From contig NZ_LMOI01000012.1 in assembly GCF_001423525.1 (NCBI RefSeq), forward strand, positions 252,115 to 316,114: a DNA stretch of 64,000 nt, written 5' to 3'. The notes beneath the pieces are model-generated. The model searched no databases. It was not told the DNA's origin and was given only the letters and a program-made list of their open reading frames with translations. The DNA comes from Arthrobacter sp. Leaf137. Its GTDB lineage: Bacteria; Actinomycetota; Actinomycetes; Actinomycetales; Micrococcaceae. Numbering within the stretch: the first letter of the stretch is position 1; each line of letters opens with the position of its first letter. A program made the position numbers and the translations under genes. This document shows positions 36,130-46,205 of this stretch, piece by piece.

Positions 36130-37584
36130 TCAGCCGGGCTGCACGTCCAGGCCTCGGCTGTTGAGCCGGGCAAGCATGAGCGCCTCGGCCAGGATTGCAT
36201 GGCGGAAGTCGCCCAGGTGCAGGGATTCGTTGGCGCTGTGCGCCCTCGAGTCCGGGTCTTCAACGCCCGTGACAAGGATCTGCACCTCCGGGTACAGCTC
36301 CAGCAGGTCTGCAATGAAGGGGATGGAACCGCCTATCCCTGTTTCGACGGCCGGGACGCCCCAGGCCTCCCCCAAGGCCCACATTGCCAGCCGGGCGGCC
36401 GGTGATGTGGTGTCCGTCTGGAAGGGATTGCCGCTCTCCCCCGGCGTGAAGATGAGCTTTGCACCGAACGGCGCGTTGGCTTCGACATGGCGGCGCACAG
36501 CGTCCATAGCCGCGGCGGGATCCTGGCCCGGCGCGAGACGGAGGCTGAATTTCGCGCGGGCACGCGGCAGCAGGGTGTTCGAGGCGACGTCCACGGCGGG
36601 GGCGTCAAAGCCGATGATGGACAGCGCAGGCTTGGTCCACAGGCGGGAGGCGATGCTGCCCGTTCCGGCGAGCCGGACGCCGTCGAGCACTGAAGCATCG
36701 GCGCGGTAGTCGGCTTCCGGGAGGTCCACGGCAGCGTTGTCCGTGGCCACGAGCCCGTTGATCGCGACGTTGCCGTCGTCGTCATGGAGTGTGGCGATCA
36801 GCCGCGAGAGGAGCGTGGGGGCGTCCAGCACCGGGCCGCCGTACATGCCGGAGTGCACGGCGTGGTCGAGCACCTGCACTTCAATGGTGCCGTCAACGAG
36901 GCCACGCAGGCTGGTGGTGAGGGCAGGGACGCCAACTTTCCAGTTGCTGGAGTCTGCAACGACGATGACGTCGGCCTGCAGCAGTTCGCGGTTGGCCTCC
37001 AGGAAGGGCCGGAAGGTGGGCGATCCGGCTTCCTCTTCGCCTTCGAAGAAGAACGTCACGCCCAGTCCCAGTTCGCCGACCACTTCCGAGACGGCGGCGT
37101 AGGCGGCAATGTGGGCCATGATGCCGGCTTTGTCGTCAGCGGCGCCGCGGCCATAGAGACGGCCATCTTTTTCCACCGCGGTGAACGGCCGTGTTTCCCA
37201 CAGGGCTTCGTCGCCGGGAGGCTGGACGTCATGGTGGGCGTACAGCAGGATGGTTGGCTTGCCTGGAGCTGCGGGACGGCGTGCGACGACGGCGGGACCG
37301 CCGGGCGTGCCGTCCGGCTTGGGGCAGGTGAGGGTCTGCACTTCGTCCAGTCCGGCGTCGCGGAGCAGTTCCGCCACCGCTTCGGCACTGCGTTCCAGCG
37401 GTGCCTGGTCGAAGCTGGGCCAGGCGATCCCGGGAATCGCCACCAGATCCTTGAGGCGGCGCAGCGTTTGGTCAAAGGAACGGTCGACGGCGGCCCGGAG
37501 TTGGTCCGTCTGGCCTGTTGTCTCAGGGCCCGGGGATGAGGGGCCTTGCGGATCATGCGGGGTTGCCGTTGGCGAGGGAGTCAT
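36130..37584 (-). CDS. M20 family dipeptidase/peptidase
   Basis: A zinc-dependent exopeptidase of 484 residues. Metal and catalytic signatures are YAHHDVQPPGDEALW (first His and Asp), GRGAADDKAGIMAHI (bridging Asp), FFEGEEEAGSPT (catalytic Glu and metal Glu) and VADSSNWKVGVPAL; a dimerisation lid interrupts the catalytic domain. I start it at ATG 37584 (MTPSPTATPH); the frame extends 25 codons further but those residues are Cys-rich and lie in the region upstream. Similar proteins are CNDP-type dipeptidases; the peptide substrate is unknown. Confidence 0.9.
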   Translation of the reverse strand: MTPSPTATPHDPQGPSSPGPETTGQTDQLRAAVDRSFDQTLRRLKDLVAIPGIAWPSFDQAPLERSAEAVAELLRDAGLDEVQTLTCPKPDGTPGGPAVVARRPAAPGKPTILLYAHHDVQPPGDEALWETRPFTAVEKDGRLYGRGAADDKAGIMAHIAAYAAVSEVVGELGLGVTFFFEGEEEAGSPTFRPFLEANRELLQADVIVVADSSNWKVGVPALTTSLRGLVDGTIEVQVLDHAVHSGMYGGPVLDAPTLLSRLIATLHDDDGNVAINGLVATDNAAVDLPEADYRADASVLDGVRLAGTGSIASRLWTKPALSIIGFDAPAVDVASNTLLPRARAKFSLRLAPGQDPAAAMDAVRRHVEANAPFGAKLIFTPGESGNPFQTDTTSPAARLAMWALGEAWGVPAVETGIGGSIPFIADLLELYPEVQILVTGVEDPDSRAHSANESLHLGDFRHAILAEALMLARLNSRGLDVQPG

Positions 37585-37673
37585 GGCCAAAACATTACTC
37601 CCGTCACATCTGTTGCTTAGGCAACAGCCGCAGCCAAGGAATCCCGACACGTCCCGCAAGGTATTCTGGTCAG

Positions 37674-38276
37674 GTGTTCGGACGTAAAAAAGAAGCGCCC
37701 TCGGCGCAGGAGACAGTAGACCAGCAGGCGGCGGAAGCGGCGGCGCGCCAGGCGGGTGTCATCGGCAAGGGTGCCCCCACTCCAACACGGAGGGCCCAGG
37801 AAGCCGCCCGGAAGCGTCCGCTGGTGCCGGAGGACCGTAAGGCCTCCAAGGCTGCTGAGCGCCAGGTCATCCAGGACCAGCGGCAGAAGATGCGCCAGGC
37901 CCTTGACACCGGGGACGAAAAGTTCCTGCCCTTGCGGGACAAGGGACCGCAGAAGCGGTTTGCCCGCGACTTCGTCGATGCCCGGTTCAGCCTGGGCGAG
38001 TTCCTCATGTTCGGCGCCCTTGTTTTCGTTCTGGTTTCCCTGGTGGTGCCGGCATCCAGCGATTACATGATTTACGTCCTGGGTGCTTTCTGGGTCATGT
38101 TCCTGGCAGTGTTCGTGGACGTGTTCCTGCTGTCCCGCAAACTGCGCAAGCGGCTGGCGGAGAAGTTCGGCGAGGTTGAGCGCGGCACCGTTTGGTACGG
38201 TTCCATGCGCTCCCTCCAGTTCCGCAAGTTGAGGCTGCCCAAGCCGCAGGTCAGCCGCGGCCAGTTTCCCTCCTGA
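37674..38276 (+). CDS. DUF3043 family membrane protein
   Basis: A 200-residue protein with a long charged N-terminal region (residues 1-100, VFGRKKEAPSAQETV ... RQVIQDQRQKMRQALDTGDEKFLPLRDKGPQKRFARDFVDARFSLGEF) followed by two transmembrane helices (FLMFGALVFVLVSLVVPA, YMIYVLGAFWVMFLAVFVDVFLL) and a basic tail. The pattern matches DUF3043, widespread in actinobacteria. The GTG 37674 start lacks an RBS and follows TATTCT by six bases, consistent with a leaderless transcript. Function unknown. Confidence 0.88.
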   Translation: MFGRKKEAPSAQETVDQQAAEAAARQAGVIGKGAPTPTRRAQEAARKRPLVPEDRKASKAAERQVIQDQRQKMRQALDTGDEKFLPLRDKGPQKRFARDFVDARFSLGEFLMFGALVFVLVSLVVPASSDYMIYVLGAFWVMFLAVFVDVFLLSRKLRKRLAEKFGEVERGTVWYGSMRSLQFRKLRLPKPQVSRGQFPS

Positions 38277-38285
38277 GTCAGAGTT

Positions 38286-38338
38286 CCGTTAAACAGCAGT
38301 CCCCGGCGGGTCACCTGCCGGGGACTGCTGTTTAACGG
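38286..38338. terminator. Bidirectional terminator between DUF3043 gene and pyrD
   Basis: A perfect 22-base stem (38286-38307 with 38317-38338) with a 9-base loop that can tighten further. It lies between convergent gene ends and is the longest perfect stem I see in the window. Confidence 0.9.
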
Positions 38339-38356
38339 GTCAGGACCCGCAGTGTT

Positions 38357-39427
38357 TCAGGACCGCCGTGTGCGGGCCAGTTGCCGGTTGATGCGGGCCG
38401 CCCAGAAGGGGCCTTCGTACAGGAATGCCGTGTAACCCTGGACCAGGGTTGCCCCCGCGTCGAGCCGGTCCTGCACGTCCTCGGCTGTTTCCACGCCCCC
38501 GACGGCGACGAGGGTCAGGGCGTCTCCGGTTGCCTGCTTGAGCCGGCGGAGCACCGCCAGGGAACGCTGCTTCAGCGGTGCGCCGGACAGCCCGCCCGCC
38601 CCGCACTGTTCGACTGTTTCGTCCGGGGAAGCCAGCCCCGTCCTGGCGATGGTGGTATTGGTGGCAATAATGCCGTCCAGCTTCAGGTCCAGGGCGAGCT
38701 GTGCAACGGCGTCGATGTCTTCGTCGCTGAGGTCCGGAGCAATCTTCACCAGCAGCGGCACGTGCCGGCCCGCAGCACGGTCGGCTTCCTCGCCAACGGC
38801 GGTGAGGAGGGGGCGCAACGTTTCGACATCCTGCAGCAGCCGCAGTCCCGGCGTGTTGGGGGAACTGACATTGACCACGAGGTAGTCGGCGGCAGGTGCA
38901 AGGGTGCGTGCGCTGATGCGGTAGTCATCCACCGCATCGGCAAGCTCAACAGCTTTGGTCTTGCCGATGTTGACCCCGATGACCGGCCGCACCGCGGGGT
39001 GCGTCCGCTGCAGGGCGGCCCGGGCGGACTTGAGGCGGGGAGCCACGGCAGCGGCGCCGTCGTTGTTGAAGCCCATCCTGTTGATGACCGCACGGTCCTG
39101 GACCAGGCGGAACAGCCGCGGCTGCTCGTTGCCCGGCTGCGCCTGGCCGGTAATGGTGCCCACTTCAACGTGGCCGAAGCCAAGCTCGGTGAGGGCTTCG
39201 ATGCCGTGCCCTTCCTTGTCGAACCCCGCTGCAAGTCCGAACGGTGACGGGAAGGTGACGCCGAAGGCAGTGGTCTGCAGGGATGGGGCCGGTGCGGTCA
39301 GCCTGCGGAGCACCTTCCCCGCCCCGGACGAATGCGCCAGCCGGATCCCCTTGAAGCCGAGGGTATGGGCGCGCTCGGCGTCCATCCAGGAGAAAGCCAA
39401 CTTGAAGAATGTGGGGTAAACGCGCAT
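38357..39427 (-). CDS. pyrD: Dihydroorotate dehydrogenase (quinone)
   Basis: Class 2 DHODH, membrane-associated, oxidises dihydroorotate with FMN and menaquinone in pyrimidine synthesis. The 356-residue protein has the N-terminal hydrophobic helix (MRVYPTFFKLAFSWMDAERAHTLGF) for quinone binding, PFGLAAGFDKEG, GTITGQAQPGNEQPRLFRL, NRMGFNNDG and SSPNTPGLRLLQ with the catalytic Ser; FMN-phosphate glycine motifs follow near the end (VAVGGVETAED). I use ATG 39427 rather than the longer in-frame ATG seven codons upstream. Confidence 0.95.
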   Translation of the reverse strand: MRVYPTFFKLAFSWMDAERAHTLGFKGIRLAHSSGAGKVLRRLTAPAPSLQTTAFGVTFPSPFGLAAGFDKEGHGIEALTELGFGHVEVGTITGQAQPGNEQPRLFRLVQDRAVINRMGFNNDGAAAVAPRLKSARAALQRTHPAVRPVIGVNIGKTKAVELADAVDDYRISARTLAPAADYLVVNVSSPNTPGLRLLQDVETLRPLLTAVGEEADRAAGRHVPLLVKIAPDLSDEDIDAVAQLALDLKLDGIIATNTTIARTGLASPDETVEQCGAGGLSGAPLKQRSLAVLRRLKQATGDALTLVAVGGVETAEDVQDRLDAGATLVQGYTAFLYEGPFWAARINRQLARTRRS

Positions 39428-39530
39428 GCAACCAGTTTTCCGCCTCACGGGCCGTGGACCAAAACGGTGACGCCCAAACAGGGGCGCGGCTGCGGGTCCG
39501 CGCCACCCGCTGCCGGATTAGCATGGGTCC

Positions 39531-40538
39531 ATGGCATGGGAAGAGGACATCCTGGGCGCCGGATTCCAGTCCTTTGCGTTCGAGGCCAAGGGAGCCGACG
39601 GCGTGCAACGGACCGCCACGCTGGTGCGCTTCCGGCCGGCGCCGGGCGGCACCGCCCCGCCACAACAAACGCGCCGGCCCGTCCTCTTCCTGCACGGCTG
39701 GAGTGACTACTTTTTCAACGTGGACCTGGCCATGTTCTGGAACTCGGCAGGCTATGACTTCTACGCCCTGGACATGCATAACCACGGCAGGAGCCTGCGC
39801 CCGGACGCACCGGGGGGCTTTGTGTCGCATCTGGCTGACTACGATGCCGAGATTGAGGCGGCCCGGGTCATCATCGGAGGCGGGGACCCGCCCGGGCCCA
39901 TCACCCTGATGGGACATTCGACCGGGGGCCTCGTGGCAGCACTGTGGGCCGCGGGACACCCGGGTTCCGTGTCGCGGCTGGTGCTCAACAGCCCATGGCT
40001 GGAAATGCACGGCAGCTCACTGGTCCGGCGCGCCGCTTCGGGTCTCATGGCGCCGATGGCGAGGCTGCGGCCCACGGCCGTCCTTCGGCTGCCTGAACGG
40101 GGATTCTACTGGCGGACCATCAGCAGCGCGGCCGAGGGAGAGTGGACCATCGACGACCGGTACCGGCCACCGATGGCCTTCCCGGTGCGGGCAGGCTGGC
40201 TGAGCGCAGTGCTGGCGGGCCATGCGCGCGTTGCCCGGGGGCTGAACATCCAGGTGCCCATCCTGGTGCTGCTCTCCGCCGGGAGTGCGACCGGACTGCT
40301 GTGGTCCGAAGCCATGCGCCGCACTGACGCCGTGCTGGATGTGAACATCATCGGGGCCAGGGCCCTGGCATTGGGCCGGAGCGTCACGGTGGAGCGGATT
40401 GAAGGTGCCCTGCACGATGTTTTCCTCTCCCCTGCCGAGGTGCGTGCCGACGCCTACGCCCGCCTCGCGCGATGGCTGAGTGCCTACGGCGCCGAGGAGC
40501 CACCGGGCCGGGCCGCTGCGTCCACTGCGCCGCCGTAG
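39531..40538 (+). CDS. Alpha/beta hydrolase (serine aminopeptidase S33-like)
   Basis: A 335-residue lipase/monoglyceride-lipase-like hydrolase. The oxyanion motif [16 protein letters not shown] and the nucleophile elbow GHSTGG are clear; the charge relay is completed by a late His ([11 protein letters not shown]). Its position between pyrD and uppS does not reveal the substrate. The last 55 bases overlap the end of the convergent uppS. Confidence 0.88.
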   Translation: MAWEEDILGAGFQSFAFEAKGADGVQRTATLVRFRPAPGGTAPPQQTRRPVLFLHGWSDYFFNVDLAMFWNSAGYDFYALDMHNHGRSLRPDAPGGFVSHLADYDAEIEAARVIIGGGDPPGPITLMGHSTGGLVAALWAAGHPGSVSRLVLNSPWLEMHGSSLVRRAASGLMAPMARLRPTAVLRLPERGFYWRTISSAAEGEWTIDDRYRPPMAFPVRAGWLSAVLAGHARVARGLNIQVPILVLLSAGSATGLLWSEAMRRTDAVLDVNIIGARALALGRSVTVERIEGALHDVFLSPAEVRADAYARLARWLSAYGAEEPPGRAAASTAPP

Positions 40539-41323
40539 CGCCGGTCACGCCGCGCATATTCCTCTACCGCCGCCCACAGTGTCCGCCGGTCCACGTCCGG
40601 CCACAGCGTGTCCATGAATACGAACTCGGCATACGCCGATTGCCAGAGCAGGAAGTTCGACAACCTCTGTTCCCCTGAGCTGCGAAGGAAAAGGTCCACG
40701 TCGGGAAGGTCCGGTTCATCAAGGTACTTCTGGATGGTGCGCTCCGTAATCGCACCGGGCTTCAGCCGTCCTGCGGCGACCTCTGCAGCTATGGCAGACA
40801 CAGCGTCGGTGATCTCCGCCCGTCCGCCGTAATTAACACACATGGTCAACGTGCAGGTGGTGTTGCCGGCCGTGTAGTCCTCTGCCTCCTCCAGCTCCCG
40901 GATTACCGAGCCCCAGAGCTTCGGCCGCCGGCCCGACCAGCGGACCCGGACGCCCCATTCGTCCAGCTGGTTGCGCTGGCGACGTAGCACGTCCTTGTTA
41001 AAACCCATGAGGAAGCGGACCTCTTCAGGGGACCTGCGCCAGTTTTCCGTGGAGAATGCGTAGACACTGACATACTCGATGCCGAGTTGGATGGCGCCGG
41101 CCATGACATCGAGCAGTGCGGGTTCGCCTGCCTTATGTCCTTCGATCCGGGGAAGTCCCCGCTGGTTTGCCCAGCGGCCGTTGCCGTCCATGACAATGGC
41201 CACGTGGCGGGGAATGAATTCAGCCGGGATGGACGGCGGAACGGCCCCCGAGGGGTGCGGGGAGGGCGGGACCACCGGTTGGGTACGCCTGCGGGCGGGG
41301 TTCGTCTTTTTTCCCAAGGCCAC
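40484..41323 (-). CDS. uppS: Isoprenyl transferase (undecaprenyl/decaprenyl diphosphate synthase)
   Basis: Cis-prenyltransferase that makes the polyprenyl carrier for peptidoglycan. The 279-residue protein has the catalytic Asp46 in [27 protein letters not shown], followed by [16 protein letters not shown] and the C-terminal [27 protein letters not shown] that binds IPP and Mg. A Pro-rich N-terminal extension of about 35 residues is added. Start GTG 41323, two bases after recO, so the two are coupled. Chain length (C50 or C55) cannot be read from sequence. Confidence 0.94.
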   Translation of the reverse strand: MALGKKTNPARRRTQPVVPPSPHPSGAVPPSIPAEFIPRHVAIVMDGNGRWANQRGLPRIEGHKAGEPALLDVMAGAIQLGIEYVSVYAFSTENWRRSPEEVRFLMGFNKDVLRRQRNQLDEWGVRVRWSGRRPKLWGSVIRELEEAEDYTAGNTTCTLTMCVNYGGRAEITDAVSAIAAEVAAGRLKPGAITERTIQKYLDEPDLPDVDLFLRSSGEQRLSNFLLWQSAYAEFVFMDTLWPDVDRRTLWAAVEEYARRDRRYGGAVDAAARPGGSSAP

Positions 41324-41325
41324 TG

Positions 41326-42078
41326 TCAGCTACGCTCCACATGTTTGAGGGATTTCAGCACCCGTTCGAGGTGCCATTGCAGGTATGCGGCCACCAGGCC
41401 GGCGGCTTCCTTGCGGTGCAGCGGTAAGGAAGCATCAGCCGTTGGCCAGTCTCCGGTGAGCAGTGCCGCCAGCAGGATGACAGTTTCGGCGGCCGGAGCG
41501 GGCGAGCCCGGTGGCCTGCAGTCCGGGCACACCATGCCGCCCAGGGCAGTGGCGAATGCCGTGTGCGGGCCCGGCATACCGCACCGGGCGCAGTCGGTGA
41601 AGCTCGGGGCCCAGCCTCCGGTGGCCAGTGCCCGCAGGAGGTAGGAGTCGAGGATAAGGCCGGCAGCGTGCTCGTTCCGGCTCAGGGCGGCCAATGCACC
41701 CACCAGGAGGTTGTATTGGGCCGTGGCAGCCTCACCGTCCACGTCGGTGAGCTTCTCGGCTGTTTCGGTCATGGCTGCGGCGACGGTGTAGCGGCCGTAA
41801 TCGGCGGCGATGCTGCCGCCGTAGGCGCCTTTGGCCACAGCCTGGGTCACGATGTCCAGGGTCCGGCCTGAGATCAGCTGGAGATCAGCCACCATGAACG
41901 GCTCGAGCCGCGCACCGAAACGGCTGCTGGTGCGGCGTACGCCTTTGGCAACTGCCCGGACCTGCCCGTGGTGCTTCGTCAGTAGCGTGATGATCCTGTC
42001 GGCTTCGCCCAGCTTGTGGGTACGAAGAACCACGGCGTCGTCGCGGTATGCCCGGGAGGCGAAGGATTGTTGGGCCAC
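41326..42078 (-). CDS. recO: DNA repair protein RecO
   Basis: Mediator that loads RecA on SSB-coated DNA in the RecFOR pathway. The 250-residue protein has the N-terminal OB fold ([37 protein letters not shown]) and the zinc-finger-like [25 protein letters not shown] in the helical C-terminal domain. It is followed two bases later by uppS, the usual actinobacterial order. Confidence 0.94.
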   Translation of the reverse strand: MAQQSFASRAYRDDAVVLRTHKLGEADRIITLLTKHHGQVRAVAKGVRRTSSRFGARLEPFMVADLQLISGRTLDIVTQAVAKGAYGGSIAADYGRYTVAAAMTETAEKLTDVDGEAATAQYNLLVGALAALSRNEHAAGLILDSYLLRALATGGWAPSFTDCARCGMPGPHTAFATALGGMVCPDCRPPGSPAPAAETVILLAALLTGDWPTADASLPLHRKEAAGLVAAYLQWHLERVLKSLKHVERS

Positions 42079-42163
42079 GCTCTATCTTCCCATCCCTGAA
42101 CGGTCCGGCAGCCCCTGCGCTGCCGCGCGGCCCCGAAACAAGGGCAACGCGGCGGCCTGCGGA

Positions 42164-43918
<1,755 letters not shown>

Positions 43919-43959
43919 CTATGGATCTTCAGTGAAAGGGTGGCCGGGCAACACAAACT

Positions 43960-44010
43960 CCGCAGCGAGGGTGGGCCTTGCGCTAGATAGCGTCTGTAGC
44001 CTCGCCGCGG
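43960..44010 (-). promoter_or_regulatory. Long-range RNA stem in the leuA leader (putative attenuator)
   Basis: In the - strand transcript CCGCGGCGAGG (44000-44010, inside the leader peptide codons) can pair with CCTCGCTGCGG (43960-43970) over 11 bases with one G-U pair. A nested hairpin CGCTA-TC-TAGCG (43981-43992) spans the leader stop codon. Ribosome stalling on the Leu codons would alter formation of this stem. There is no U-run terminator, so translational control is as likely as transcriptional attenuation. Confidence 0.6.
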
Positions 44011-44039
44011 CAGCTAAGGAGGAGGAACTCTGCACGCAC
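43983..44039 (-). CDS. leuA leader peptide
   Basis: An 18-residue ORF, GTG start at 44039 and TAG stop at 43983-43985, encoding MRAEFLLLSCRGEATDAI with three consecutive Leu codons (CTC CTC CTT). TACCCT six bases before the GTG suggests a leaderless start. It ends 79 bases before leuA. Leucine-controlled leader elements upstream of actinobacterial leuA have been predicted from comparative work; this one fits that pattern. Confidence 0.7.
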   Translation of the reverse strand: MRAEFLLLSCRGEATDAI

Positions 44040-44155
44040 CTTTTGAGGGTAACACGGGTGCGTAAGATGAAAGGGCACTACCGTCCGTAAAGTCCATCAT
44101 GCAGACGCACCGGGCATTTTGTGCCGGCAGCGGCGTCGCAGCAAAAGGAGTTTCA

Positions 44156-46108
44156 GTGCCCATTTCGGGGATCGACCTTTCCACCATTGATCACACGGTC
44201 CGGCCGCAGGACGACCTTTACCAGCACGTCAACGGTGCCTGGCTGAAGGCCACCGAGATTCCGGACGACCGGCCGCTGGAAGGGACCTTCACCGCTTTGC
44301 GGGACGGCTCGGAACTCGCCGTGCGGGACATCATCGAGGAAGCCGCCGCCAAGGGTGAATCGGCGAGCGGCATAGAACGCAAGATCGGCGGGCTGTACAA
44401 CAGCTTCATGGATGAGGCCGCAGCTGAAGCGAAAGGTCTCGAACCGATCCGTCAGCGGCTCGCGGATGTCTACGCAGCAGCCTCGGCCACTGACCTCATT
44501 GCATTGGCCGGACGGCTCTTCCGCTCGGACGTGGGCGGGCTCTTCTACATCTACCCGGCCCCTGATGCCGGAAACCCGGACCGTGTCCTGCTGTACACCG
44601 GACAGGGCGGCCTTGGCCTTCCCGATGAGTCCTACTACCGCGACGAAAAGTTTGCGCCAACGGTCGCCGCGTACCGCACCCACGTAGCAACGATGCTGGC
44701 GCTGGCGGGGCGGGAGGACGCAAAGGCTGCCGCGGAACGTGTGGTGGACCTGGAAACCAAGCTGGCCTCGCACCACTGGGACAACGTCACCCTGCGGGAT
44801 CCGCAAAAGACCTACAACCTCAAGACAGCAGAGCAAGCCGGGGAACTGTTCCCACTTCTTGCCACCTGGTTCGAGGCCGCGGACATTGCCGGAGAGAAGC
44901 GGCAGGAAATCGTGGTGAGCACTCCCGACTTCTTCTCGGGCGCGGCCGCCCTCCTGGAAACCGAACCGCTGGACGCGTGGCGGGACTGGCTGGCAATGCG
45001 CGTTGTCAGCGCCGCGGCGCCCTACCTGTCGCAGGCCGTCGTCGATGCGAACTTTGCCTTCTACGGCACCACGATCAGTGGCACCCCGCGAAACAAGGAC
45101 CGCTGGAAGCGCGGCGTCGCTGTAGTGGAGGCGGCCCTCGGTGAGGCTGTCGGGCAGATCTACGTGGCACGGCATTTCCCGGAATCCCACAAAGCAAGGA
45201 TGCAGACCCTCGTGGGCAACCTCATCGAGGCGTACCGGAGCAGCATCACCGAAGTGGGCTGGATGGGTTCGGACACCAAAGCCGAAGCCCTGCGCAAACT
45301 GGACGGGTTCCGCGCCAAGATCGGATTCCCCGACGAATGGATCGACTACTCTGCCGTGGAGATAGACCCCAGTGACCTTCTCGGGAACGTGGAGCGCGCC
45401 CATAACGCCGACGTCGACCGGCACCTCGATGAGGTGGGCAAGCCGGTAGACCGCAAGAAGTGGCTCATGACACCGCAGACGGTCAACGCCTACTACCACC
45501 CCATGATGAACGAGATTGTTTTCCCTGCCGCCATCCTTCAGCCGCCGTTCTTCACGGCCGACGCCGATGACGCCGTTAACTATGGCGGTATCGGGGCTGT
45601 AATCGGTCATGAAATCGGCCACGGCTTTGACGACCAGGGTTCCCAGTTCGACGGCGGCGGCGCCCTCCGCAACTGGTGGACGGACGCGGACCGGCAGGCG
45701 TTCGAGAAGCTCACCGCCCGCCTCGTGGCGCAGTACGATGCCCTCTCCCCCGCGGCCGCTCCGGGACACCACGTCAACGGCCGGCTGACCCTCGGCGAGA
45801 ACATCGGCGACCTTGCGGGTCTGGCCATTGCCCACAAGGCCTACCGGATCAGCCTGGAAGGCCGGGAACCGGAGGTCCTCGACGGCCTGACCGGCCACCA
45901 GCGGTTTTTCGCTTCGTGGGCGGCCGGCTGGCGCCAGGTCACCCGGCAGGAGGAGGCAATCCGCCGCCTGGCAACTGACCCGCACTCCCCCAACGAGTTC
46001 AGGACCAACGCCATCGCCCGCAACCTCGACGCTTTCCACGAAGCCTTCGAGGTGACCGAGCAGGACGGGATGTGGATGCCGTCCGCCGAGCGGGTCAGCA
46101 TCTGGTAA
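44156..46108 (+). CDS. M13 family zinc metallopeptidase (PepO/neprilysin-like)
   Basis: A 650-residue soluble endopeptidase with the zinc motif HEIGH at 485-489 (VIGHEIGHGFDDQGSQFD), the third-ligand motif GENIGDLAG (ENxxD), and substrate-binding NAYYHPMMNEIVFPAAILQPPFF. No signal peptide is present, as is usual for the actinobacterial cytosolic or non-classically exported members. The start is GTG 44156 with AAAAGGAG upstream; the longer frame from 44099 has no RBS. Its promoter region is shared with the leuA leader on the other strand. Confidence 0.94.
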   Translation: MPISGIDLSTIDHTVRPQDDLYQHVNGAWLKATEIPDDRPLEGTFTALRDGSELAVRDIIEEAAAKGESASGIERKIGGLYNSFMDEAAAEAKGLEPIRQRLADVYAAASATDLIALAGRLFRSDVGGLFYIYPAPDAGNPDRVLLYTGQGGLGLPDESYYRDEKFAPTVAAYRTHVATMLALAGREDAKAAAERVVDLETKLASHHWDNVTLRDPQKTYNLKTAEQAGELFPLLATWFEAADIAGEKRQEIVVSTPDFFSGAAALLETEPLDAWRDWLAMRVVSAAAPYLSQAVVDANFAFYGTTISGTPRNKDRWKRGVAVVEAALGEAVGQIYVARHFPESHKARMQTLVGNLIEAYRSSITEVGWMGSDTKAEALRKLDGFRAKIGFPDEWIDYSAVEIDPSDLLGNVERAHNADVDRHLDEVGKPVDRKKWLMTPQTVNAYYHPMMNEIVFPAAILQPPFFTADADDAVNYGGIGAVIGHEIGHGFDDQGSQFDGGGALRNWWTDADRQAFEKLTARLVAQYDALSPAAAPGHHVNGRLTLGENIGDLAGLAIAHKAYRISLEGREPEVLDGLTGHQRFFASWAAGWRQVTRQEEAIRRLATDPHSPNEFRTNAIARNLDAFHEAFEVTEQDGMWMPSAERVSIW

Positions 46109-46120
46109 TCCATCCGAAGA

Positions 46121-46173
46121 ACAGCAGCGGCCGCGGAGCCAGCCTGATGGGCTGGCACCGCGGCCGTTGCTGT
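46121..46173. terminator. Bidirectional terminator between M13 peptidase and LCP gene
   Basis: A long two-part hairpin: outer arms 46121-46136 and 46158-46173 pair over 16 bases with one G-T wobble, and an inner stem GCCAGCC/GGCTGGC closes on a short loop. Confidence 0.75.
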
Positions 46174-46205
46174 AATGGCTCCGATGCCGCAGCGCGGCTG
46201 GTGAG

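Noticed and set aside
37585..37659. 25-codon N-terminal extension of the M20 peptidase
   Set aside because: Cys-rich residues without similarity to the family and no RBS; ATG 37584 fits better.
44153..46039. Long - strand ORF (628 codons) opposite the M13 peptidase
   Set aside because: The + strand frame carries HExGH and ENxxD motifs and an RBS; the antisense frame has low-complexity composition and no domain.
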